Of a DNA stretch of 64,000 nt, positions 56,053 through 64,000 are shown one piece after another. Both the position numbers and the translations under genes were made by a program. Below the pieces are notes generated by a model. It was not told where the DNA came from. It worked only from the letters and a program-made list of their open reading frames with translations, and ran no database searches. The stretch's first letter is position 1; each line of letters starts with the position of its first letter. The stretch spans positions 171,597-235,596 of the forward strand of contig PDHQ01000006.1 of assembly GCA_003339415.1 (NCBI GenBank), in the 5' to 3' direction. Origin of the DNA: Ophiocordyceps camponoti-saundersi (nom. inval.). Its lineage: Eukaryota; Ascomycota; Sordariomycetes; Hypocreales; Ophiocordycipitaceae.

Positions 56053-58273
56053 GAGGAGACATGATGATGGTTGACTATGTTTCCTTCTTTCATTATGATG
56101 ATGATGATGTTATTGCTGTTTTTATTTTCTTCAGGCTGGTCAGGGTTAGAGAAAGGGTTTTAAAAACAGGTTGGGAACGCGTTCACGATGTTTAAAAAGA
56201 GAGAGGCACAGGCCTCGTCTCACGCAAAAGAAGAACTCATATAAGAAAGAGAAGCACGCTAGATGGATGGATAGAGAAAGTTGACAAGATGGGAAAAAAA
56301 AAAGAGGACGATTTTCACCTTCCAGAGCAACATCAACTTTACACCTCCATATCCAAGGTAACCCTACCTATGTATGTATAGCCAACAAGCCGAGGAGTAA
56401 AAGCTCCGATCAAGATTGACCCCGTTGACGACCAACCAATCGATCCCTTCCCCCCCCCCCCTCCCGGAAGAGCAGAAGTGCATTGCGGCTGGATGACGGC
56501 AGCAGATCAGATGTCATTACTTTCATATCTTGGTATCTTTTGCCGGTTCATGTACATATGCCATGCATCGTTTGATGGATGTGACGCTTGGTTACATGTA
56601 GATGGGATGCGCGCGTATATCTTGAGGGATGATGTATGTATGTATGTATGTACATGTGTAGAAGTGAGGAGAAGAGAGGAGAGGAGAGGTGAGGAGAGGA
56701 AGAGGAAGAGAGGAGAGAAAGGGGGGGAAGTGAGATTGGGACGAGACAAAAAAAAAACAGGTCTGATTCACAAGCAGCAGAGCAAAGGCTATATATGTAT
56801 ATACAAACAACATGGAGATGAAGACCTTTTACTTCTTCTCCTCATCATCATCATCATCATCATGATCCCTCCATCTTTCTACTCCATCTACTCCATCCAT
56901 CTTTCTCCTCGCCCCGATCCCTCCCCTCAGCTTACCATCGAATGAAACCCCCCCCAAGAAAAGCACAACATCACAAGCTGACCCAAGAAAACCCCCTCCC
57001 TTCAAGACACACAGAAAAAGAACAAGACAAAGACAAAAGACACACAAAGGAAAGAAAGAAAAAAAAAGGAAAGAAACGAAGCTATCCCCATCCCCGTCTG
57101 TCCTCTCCTCAAACCTCACCAAGACAAAAGAAGAAAGGGAAGAGATATATAAGAAAGAAGAAGAAGAAAGAAAAAAAAAAGCCACAGCGGCAAAAACAAC
57201 AGATGCAAGTCTCATTTCCACAAGACCGTATAACCGGTAAACAGGTGGGGTGGAGACACAAGACAAAGACATATAAACCTGCTATAAATACAGAGACAAA
57301 ACACACAAGAAAAAAAAACCCCTGAAAAAGAACAAGGCCAGAAAAGCCAACAGCCATCATCACCATCTCACAACAACACTCACGAGAAAGAAGCATAGAT
57401 AGATCCCCATCTGTCTATCCATCTTTCTATTCCCCCAACAGTCTCCAAACAAAGATCCAAAAAACCCCCTAAACCCAATACAACGTTTCCTCCTCCTCCC
57501 CCCCCCCCACGGTCCCCAATCACCACCTAAAAGCAACAGATCGAACGACCCCCATTAATCCTGCATGGACCTTCTGTTTTCCTTTATTCTTCTTCTTCTT
57601 CCCTTGTCTACTCCTCCCCCCCCCCCCCTTTCACAAAAACCTCATCACCAAAGAAAAAATCCCAACGCCTAGCGTTCTCCCTTCCCTGATCCGTTCCGCT
57701 CTTCCTCGGCTCGACACGTGTGCTGTGCGTGTTGTGTATGTGTGTGTGTCTGTGTGTGCGTGTGGACCGAGTGGCCGTCGAACCTCGGACCACTCACATG
57801 CGGTACCGGTATCGGTATGGGGTGGTGGAGATGGAGAGAGAGAGATGGAGAGAGAGAGAGAGAGAGAGACCCTGCCTTTCTTCATACATACATACATGGT
57901 AGGTAATCGCCAGCCTCGTTCCTTTGTATTCACACACACACACAGGCAACACTACAACATACATACATACATTCATCCATCTCCCATATGGGTATAAATA
58001 GGCCCCGAGGCCCGAATTGCACAACAAGAAAGGGGGGGCAAAAGCCCGCCTAGGAGGGAGGAGGCGTGAACAAGGGTAAAGGAACACAAGCAAGTCTCAA
58101 CAAGAGTGTGTGAGTGTGAGTGTGTGTGTGTGTCTGAGTGACGGTGAGAGTGAGGGTGAGAAAGAAAGAAAAAAGAGGCGGGATAGACACACACAGAGAG
58201 AGCGAGAGAGAGAGAAAGAGAAAGAAGGACAGAGAGAGAGAGAAAAGGACAGAGAGACAGACCGAGAGATATC
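56053..58273. other. Long intergenic region upstream of the P450 gene
   Basis: About 2.2 kb. (GTAT)n at 56635-56652, an A-rich purine region (56950-57200), (GT)n at 57722-57765 and (GA)n at 57834-57870. GT- and GA-rich sequence then continues from 58105 to the start codon. The Lys-rich ORF at 56942-57325 is a composition artefact. A TATA box is listed separately. Confidence 0.6.
57993..58000 (+). promoter_or_regulatory. TATA box (TATAAATA)
   Basis: TATAAATA, 274 bases before the P450 ATG, would imply a leader of about 240 bases made largely of GT and GA repeats. Confidence 0.45.
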
Positions 58274-59878
58274 ATGGCCCTCCTCTCCTCAGACAACTCC
58301 TCCTCCTCCTCCTCCTCCTATCCATCCACATCCCTCTCCACCACCCTCCGTCAATCCCTCAAACCCCTCCTCACCACCATCCGCAGCCTCGCAAAATGGT
58401 CCCTCATCCGCATCCCAGACTGCCTACAAGGCTGGAACCCCATCCCCGACATCATCACCGGCCCCTCGCTCCTCAGACAGCTCCCCCGAGCCCCCGGCTA
58501 CCCCCTCCTCGGCCTCCTCCCGGACATGTGCAACGGCTTCTACTCCGTCGTCGTCACCAGGCTCTTCCACCTCGCCCACGAGTCCGGCATCTCCTGCTCG
58601 TCCGTCGGCCACATCCCCCTCGTCTACCTCCGTGACCCGGCCGTCATCCGTCAGGTATTCGTCGACAACGCCGACAAAATCACCCGCCTGGACCGCGACG
58701 GCTACGGGCCCTTCGGCATCAGCCAGCGCCTCGTCGGCTGGACCGCCGCCACCGCCGAGGGCGAGGACTGGCACCGCTGGCGCAACGGCCTCCTCCGCAG
58801 CTTTCAAAACACCCCCGCCCTGCGCCGCTCCTTTCCCCACATCTTGCGCCTCGCCGAGAAGCATGTGCAGTCCCTCATCGAGAACCCTTCCGGATCCGAC
58901 CTCGGCCGCTTCATGGAGGCTTATGCCCTCGACACCGTCTGGTTCATCACCCTCGGCGTCCAGGACATGTCCGACTCCTTCGACGAGATGGCCGCCATCA
59001 TGGCCAGCTACGGCTCCATCGTCGGGAGCCCCTCGCATCTCTGGCGCCACGTCCTCCGCAGCCTGCTGACCGGGAGGCCCTACCAAGAACCCGACCGGGT
59101 CGAGCGTCGCATCCGTAGTCGCATCGACGACTTGGTCACCAGGATACTGAAACGCAACCTGACAAGCGACTCGGCCCATTGCCGCGACAGCCTCCTGCGA
59201 CGCTTGTCGTCCGAGGACGGGCCCGAAGCGGCCAACATCACCCCCGACGTCGTCGCTCAGGCCCGTCAAGTCTTCTCTCTCGGACACGATGCCTCGGGCG
59301 TCGTCCTCGTCTGGGCCTTTTATGAGCTGAGCCAGCATCCGGACGTCATCCGCCGCCTGCGCCGAGAGCTCGGCGACAACGACTGCACCCGGGACCACAT
59401 CGAGTTCGGCCGTCTTCGCTCGCTGCCCTACCTCGATGCCGTCGTCACCGAAATCTTCCGCCTGCACCCCCCCATATCCACCACGGCCCGGATGGTGACC
59501 AAGCCCATCGTCGTCGAGACCAGCACCCGAAAGTCTGTCGTCCTGCCCAAGGGGACCGAGCTCTTCTCCTCCGTCTACCTCCTGCACCGCGATGAGCAGG
59601 TCTGGGGCGACTCTGCCGCTGCCTTCGATCCCGATCGCTGGCTGGGTCGTCTTCCCAACGAGGCCCAGAATCGCTGTCAGTATCTCCCATTCTTGGCAGG
59701 CTCCAGGGCTTGTCCTAGCTCCGCCTTCGTCTTGCTGCAGGTCAAGACCATGCTGGCTGTGCTGTTGCTGCGGGCAGACGTAGAGATCGTGGACCGTGAG
59801 AGTGTGGAAAAGAGCTTCGGTGGTGTGATTCGACCAGCCAAACCCGTATCGTACAAGGTTTGCGAGATGGTGACATAG
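58274..59878 (+). CDS. Cytochrome P450 monooxygenase
   Basis: Single exon, 534 aa. After a Ser-rich N terminus encoded by TCC repeats comes the proline hinge L-P-R-A-P-G-Y-P-L-L-G (about 70-80). The I helix reads L-G-H-D-A-S rather than A-G-x-D-T-T: Asp and Ser are kept, the first Thr is Ala. The K-helix E-x-x-R is E-I-F-R followed by L-H-P-P, the PERF-like motif is F-D-P-D-R-W, and the heme loop is F-L-A-G-S-R-A-C480-P-S, with the cysteine ligand present but Ser in place of the final Gly. The N-terminal membrane anchor is weak, so ER insertion is not obvious. A 510-codon ORF antisense to it is a shadow of codon bias. The substrate is unknown. Its neighbours, a Zn2Cys6 regulator and an acyltransferase, suggest specialised metabolism, but no backbone enzyme is in the window. 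Confidence 0.93.
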   Translation: MALLSSDNSSSSSSSYPSTSLSTTLRQSLKPLLTTIRSLAKWSLIRIPDCLQGWNPIPDIITGPSLLRQLPRAPGYPLLGLLPDMCNGFYSVVVTRLFHLAHESGISCSSVGHIPLVYLRDPAVIRQVFVDNADKITRLDRDGYGPFGISQRLVGWTAATAEGEDWHRWRNGLLRSFQNTPALRRSFPHILRLAEKHVQSLIENPSGSDLGRFMEAYALDTVWFITLGVQDMSDSFDEMAAIMASYGSIVGSPSHLWRHVLRSLLTGRPYQEPDRVERRIRSRIDDLVTRILKRNLTSDSAHCRDSLLRRLSSEDGPEAANITPDVVAQARQVFSLGHDASGVVLVWAFYELSQHPDVIRRLRRELGDNDCTRDHIEFGRLRSLPYLDAVVTEIFRLHPPISTTARMVTKPIVVETSTRKSVVLPKGTELFSSVYLLHRDEQVWGDSAAAFDPDRWLGRLPNEAQNRCQYLPFLAGSRACPSSAFVLLQVKTMLAVLLLRADVEIVDRESVEKSFGGVIRPAKPVSYKVCEMVT

Positions 59879-60704
59879 AACTAGGACAGCGTTCGCTTCA
59901 AAATAAAAACCATCTTTGGCGTTCAGCGAGTCTTGGTGTTCGGCCGGCTGTTTCAAGGAGACTTTCTCTTATCAACACGCCGGGTGCATGGCGTGGTTGG
60001 CGCCCAGAGATTTTGGGTATCAAGTGAACAGCTGTGCCCAGTTGTCAAGAGACTCCTTCCATCATGACGGCTTAGCTTATTTGCCGCTCTCGGCCCTTCG
60101 CTCGCATGTGAAACTCTCGACTTGACTTGACTTGACTTCACTTGACTTGACTTCACTCGACTTGGCCCGAGTCAACTTTTCTCATCCCTCGCTTGCACGT
60201 GAAACCCTCGACACCACTCAGCTTGACTCGGCAGACGAGCATAGCTTGGCCGCAGCAGAGCCACGAGTCGCCGAAGTCGCAGCCGCCGGTCCAGAGTCAC
60301 GTCACCCCATCGGACGAACACCATCCCGTTAACGACGACGAGAACGGGTTTCCTTTCTCTCAAAGCGACCGCCTGCAGGACCCTTCCCCACAATCTGTAC
60401 CTGGCTCGATTGATTCGTCCTCTCCTGCAGGGTCCGGGTGACGGCGTCGACGGGTCTGCACACGTGTCGTAGCATCATACTTCCAGAAATCCCGGCGTCA
60501 AAGAAGACGAACCGAGGAGAAGAACAACGCTGTTACCCTCAAAGGTCCCCCCATACCCTGATCGAGAGAGAATACGTTGCAAATAAAAATGGCTTCCTGC
60601 CGTGAACCATCTGTAAACGTGGCCAAAGAAGGGGAAAGGGAGGGCCGTCGGAGCCTGGGAAGGGCATTCCACATCTGATGCCACCTCTCGGTAGCCCCAA
60701 GGGC
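59879..60704. other. Intergenic region between convergent genes
   Basis: About 830 bases. It contains the CTTGA array (listed separately) and a second, related GACTTGG/CGACTTGACTC segment. No gene seen. Confidence 0.6.
60119..60164. repeat. CTTGA pentamer tandem array
   Basis: Nine CTTGA/CTTCA units in a row. The complementary pentamer AAGTC forms a smaller array at 10504-10534. Confidence 0.85.
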
Positions 60705-62396
60705 TTAGACGACCAGGAAGTGAAATTCGGACTCCTTGAGCGTCCTGACCCAGCACCTCGGCTCCGTCACCGACGCGTCCATGCCCCATAGCCGATGCAG
60801 CGTCTCGAGAGCAGTGTGGAGGAAGCCCCAGGGACATGTCGACGCCAGCAGCTCAAACTTTTGCGCCGTCCACTCGCGAGCCGCCGGGTCGCTGGATTCG
60901 GCCCCGACGACAAACGTCGGCCAGGTTATCACCTTCAAGTTGGGGTCGTCGCTCGAGATGGCCGAGACGTGGTGGATGATGCCGTCGGTCAGCGCCTTGG
61001 CCGATTTCTTGCTACTTTCCAGGGCGCAGAGCGAAGGGATGGCGCGCATCGTGTAGAGACAGACGGCCAGTCGATGGGCGGACCCGGCGTGGGTCCGCGT
61101 CTCGACCGCCGGGAAGCGCAGCGCGGAGAAGTTGGCGTCGTCGGCGGCCCAGGCTTCGACGTCGAATTCCTGTGCGCGTCGAATCAGGTCCAGGCCGGCG
61201 GCGTGGATGGCCGCCTCCGACGCATCGTCGCCGTCGCCTCTTGCGTTGGACAGCCGGGAGGCCTCATAAAGAATACCCAGAATAGGCCCGGGGCAGCAAA
61301 TGTAGCTGTGGGCAGAGGCGCGTACGACCATGGCGGAGAAGTTGGACTGCTTAAAGAGGGGGCCGATGTCGACAAGGGGCTCCGGCAGGAAGGCCGAGCC
61401 CAAGACGAGATATCTAGCTCGCCGTCAGACCCGTATACGAGCAGTAGAGAACGCCATCAATGAGATGAGAAGAGAAACTTACACCAGCGAGTCGTATAAC
61501 ATCAGGTTCCTTACTTCCTCGTACTTGGGAAGCAAGGGCTGCAGAACTGACAGAATCTGGATGGCGGCCTGTAGGTGAGCCCTCCATCCATGCTTGCCGG
61601 ACTCAATCAACTCCAAAGTAAACAGAAACAGGACGGAAGTGAGGACGACGTCGCCCGTATCGGCATTGATATTCTGAATAGCTTCGCGCATCATGCTGAG
61701 GGCCTCGAGCTTGGCCGACAAAGCATGGCGATAGGCCCATCGTGACATGTCCTCAACGTTATGACATGGCGCCAGACTGTCAGACCGGCGACTCTGCGGC
61801 AGCCGGACGAGGTTGCACATGTGAGTGGCCGAAGCGGCAACGAGGGTATGACGCAGCAGAGGATGAGCCTTTGTCAAGGAGAGGAGATCGCGGTAAGGAT
61901 TCAATTCTTCGCCGGGGACGAGATCTCTGCACAGGCGCCGGGTAACTTATTGAACCCCCAAAGCGGTCAGCAAGCCGTAGAATCGTGATGAGGAGGAGGA
62001 GGAGGAGGAGAATCAGGAAGAAGAAGAGAAAGAGGAGCAACAAGGTTAGTTGCGTCACCTACAGTAGGCCAAAAATCGCCTCTCCTCGATCCCCAGATCC
62101 TGGAAGATAGGATCAACCAAAGGCCTCGAAACAGGCGTCTGCGGCCGCCGAACAACAAGCTGCTGCTGACCCTGACCGTCCGACGGCGAAGCCGGATCAA
62201 GCGGAGCGCTCGACGTCCTCCCCGCCAACTTCCCGCGACTAGCGACGGCCCCGATCCAACGAAACAGCTTCCCGTACCCGAGGCACTCCTTCCCGGAGCC
62301 TATACACTTGTTGCAGTGAGGAAAAGACCGGTCGCAACGCAGACGGCGACGACGACAGTTATGACAGGCCTTGGCCGACGTCTTCCCCGGGTCCAT
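60705..62396 (-). CDS. Zn2Cys6 fungal transcription factor
   Basis: Three exons on the minus strand, 62396-62063, 61945-61483, 61413-60705 (1506 nt, 501 aa). The binuclear zinc cluster is at residues 11-38 (C11, C14, C21, C28, C31, C38), with basic R-R-R-R-L-R between the second and third cysteines. The rest resembles the fungal-specific factor domain of the DUF3468/ArcA-like type: R-R-F-L-A-Y-F..L-V-P, then N-P-Y-R-D-L-L-S-L, H-P-L-L-R-H-T-L-V-A-A-S-A-T-H, and G-W-R-A-H-L-Q-A-A. The first donor must be GTAGGT at 62062, not GTGACG four bases later, to keep frame. Intron 1 carries a (CCT)n repeat; the last intron has a TCTGAC branch site. It is convergent with the P450 gene, 826 bases apart, and could regulate it. 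Confidence 0.9.
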
Positions 62397-64000
62397 GATG
62401 ACGACAACGACGACGACGACCGTTTTCGCGGAGAGAGAGGCACACAGAGAGCGGAAGGCTTCGCGAAAAGGGGAGTTGAAAATCCGTCGACATTTGAAGA
62501 TGGGAAGTGGAAAGATGGGAGGGCGGGGGAAGGGGAGGTTAATAGAAGAGGAAGCGCTGAAACGCTGATGTCCCCGGAGGCCTAGTCGGCCGGCGTCTTG
62601 CCCGAGCGCACTTTATATGTCGTAGACGTGGTTACAGGCGTACAGAGAGAAATCCTGTCCGTATCCGTACAGTTGCTGGCCCCGGGCCTTTCGCACTGTA
62701 CCTCGCAGTGTTATTAGTCAGTCACCACCTACAATGTATTGGCAGTCCACTGGCCGATCCACACTGCAAGTCCACTAATAGTCCACCGGTAGGGCTTTTA
62801 CAGCAAAGCCTCCGACTGCTTAAAGGCTGTTGTGTGTACTATAGGCACATTACCTCAGTGTGCCGTCTCAGGCGATATCCTCCCCCAAGGTTCAAGCCTC
62901 GAGTAACACCACAACCTTTATAACTCCATTATCTCTAAATCAAGTTCGCCACCCTCTTCGGGGCGTCGTGCACCTTCGTACAGCAAGAAGGACAGCAGCA
63001 GAAAGATAGATAGACACACACAGAGAGAGAAAGCGAACAAAGCTTCAATCATGCTTGCGCAACAGCAATCCATCTTTTTCCCCCCAGGCCACAACAAAGC
63101 CCTCGGCCACTCCCGTGTTTCACCGGCCCTGCTTCGGCTAAAGGCATGGCCTTTCTACATATTCCTTTAACGCCGGAGAAATAATGCCCGCCCCCGCCCT
63201 ACCCTATCCAGGGTAAGCTTCGGCGACCGAGTTATTCGCCGGTGCGGAGTACAGAGTAAAGAGAGAGAGAGGCACATACATACATACACATAGAGAGAGA
63301 GTATGTGTGTGAGTGACTATGAGAGAGAAATAGAGCGCCCAGCAGGGGGGGTTGCAACGTCGCACGTGGCCCGAGTGGATACATACACGTAGTCCGGGGA
63401 GGCCGTGATGGCATGCATGCTGAAGCCGGCCTTGGATATTCACGGCCTCGTGCTTGCCTCGCTGGCTCGTCGGTTAGAAATTTCAAAGCTGGTCCTCGCC
63501 ACCGGGCGATGGGAGGTAGAAAGCGCCGACCGAAAGGCACCTGATTCCCTCCCGTTTCGCCACCATGCTGTTGACCAAGACCGACGGCTGTTCACAAGTA
63601 GAGATACCTACATCAACTGTTTTCTTTGCCCCCCCAAAGGCAGGGATCCAGTAATGCGACGGCTGCTGCATTGGGCTTCCACTACAGGACTCGTACTCCC
63701 TGGATTCTTGCTGTCCGGAGCATGTTCATGTTGTATGCGTGTGAGTGAGTGTGTGCGTGTGAGTGTATGCATCATCGAAGCACCATTGATCCCGCGGGTC
63801 GGCGAAAGATACTGTGATGAAGGGCACATGGTATCCGTCCCGTACCGCTGGGAAGGCGGGAAAACGAGGACAAAAAGGGGGGGGGGGGGGGGGGGGTTAG
63901 GAGGGGGGGGCCGACGGGGGAATGTCCCGTGAGAGGCGCCGCCTAATTCCTGAGTCCCCCCCGGGGCGGCCCCCCGGCAGGACCCCCTGAAGAGGGAAAA
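62397..64000. other. Terminal intergenic region
   Basis: About 1.6 kb upstream of the zinc-cluster gene. One TATCCGTA word at 62662, a CAGTGTTATTAGTCAGTC segment near 62707, (GA)/(CA) repeats at 63255-63325, and a poly-G run at 63878-63896. The G- and C-rich last 100 bases look low quality. No supported gene. Confidence 0.55.
63878..63896. repeat. Poly-G run near the window end
   Basis: Run of 19 G followed by further G-rich sequence. Similar in kind to the tracts at 18.4 kb and 50.4 kb. Confidence 0.7.

Noticed and set aside
56942..57325. Lys-rich ORF of 127 codons
   Set aside because: A-rich purine tract translation; no domain or start context.
58424..59956. 510-codon minus-strand ORF over the P450
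   Set aside because: Low-complexity Ala/Gly/Val/Asp composition with no motif; the P450 frame is unmistakable.
51245..62396. Calling the region a biosynthetic gene cluster
   Set aside because: No polyketide, peptide or terpene synthase is present and spacers are wide; kept only as a hypothesis.
63405..63932. 175-codon ORF near the window end
   Set aside because: No recognisable domain, ends in poly-Gly through a poly-G run, and composition does not match genuine exons here.

Overview
This is a nuclear genome window from a filamentous ascomycete (Pezizomycotina). Sordariomycetes, probably Hypocreales, is my best guess. The evidence is short GT..AG introns (about 50-275 nt) with CTRAY branch points, GC-rich coding DNA with C-ending codons, and fungal families: septin Cdc11/AspA, Atg29, a Lag1/Lac1 ceramide synthase, an Och1-type GT32, Zn2Cys6 and fungal acyltransferase proteins, and an Up-regulated-in-Daf-2 (PUD) protein. 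I find 25 protein genes, no convincing tRNA or rRNA gene, no transposon and no CRISPR array. Gene models were built by hand: exon joins were chosen so that donor, acceptor, phase and family alignment agree, and each joined model is an integral number of codons.

Layout. 0-9 kb: 3' part of a degenerate trehalose-phosphate synthase-like gene (+), a secreted proline-rich protein (+), a Dal5-type MFS transporter (+), quinolinate phosphoribosyltransferase (+) and a convergent copper amine oxidase (-). 11-18 kb: a GT32 mannosyltransferase (+), a mitochondrial-type acyl-CoA synthetase (+) and a ceramide synthase (-), whose upstream side holds a 10-N gap embedded in poly-G. 19-30 kb: Bax-inhibitor-1 (+), septin (-), PROPPIN (+), Ist3 (-) and dynein light intermediate chain (+). 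30-41 kb: DUF255 thioredoxin-like protein (-), Atg29 with a 10-nt microexon (+), Arb2-domain protein (+), a mitochondrial TPR-like protein (-) divergent from a Tcd-type E1-like enzyme (+), and a PEP-mutase/isocitrate-lyase-fold lyase (-). 42-50 kb: DUF1275 membrane protein (+), a 3.7-kb gene-free stretch, then a C2H2/Est1-type protein (+). 51-64 kb looks accessory: an HXXXD acyltransferase (-), the PUD protein (+), a cytochrome P450 (+) and a Zn2Cys6 regulator (-), separated by 0.8-2.4 kb spacers full of microsatellites and poly-G.

How the genes relate. The 19-41 kb block is housekeeping: autophagy (PROPPIN, Atg29), cytoskeleton and transport (septin, dynein), splicing (Ist3) and tRNA t6A cyclisation (Tcd). 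No backbone synthase is present, so the 51-62 kb set cannot be called a biosynthetic cluster. I did not find a convincing new multi-gene system. The most interesting items are the Atg29 microexon, the trehalose-synthase pseudoenzyme, the frame-neutral septin intron, the duplicated sequence bracketing the assembly gap, and an over-represented intergenic TACGGATA word.
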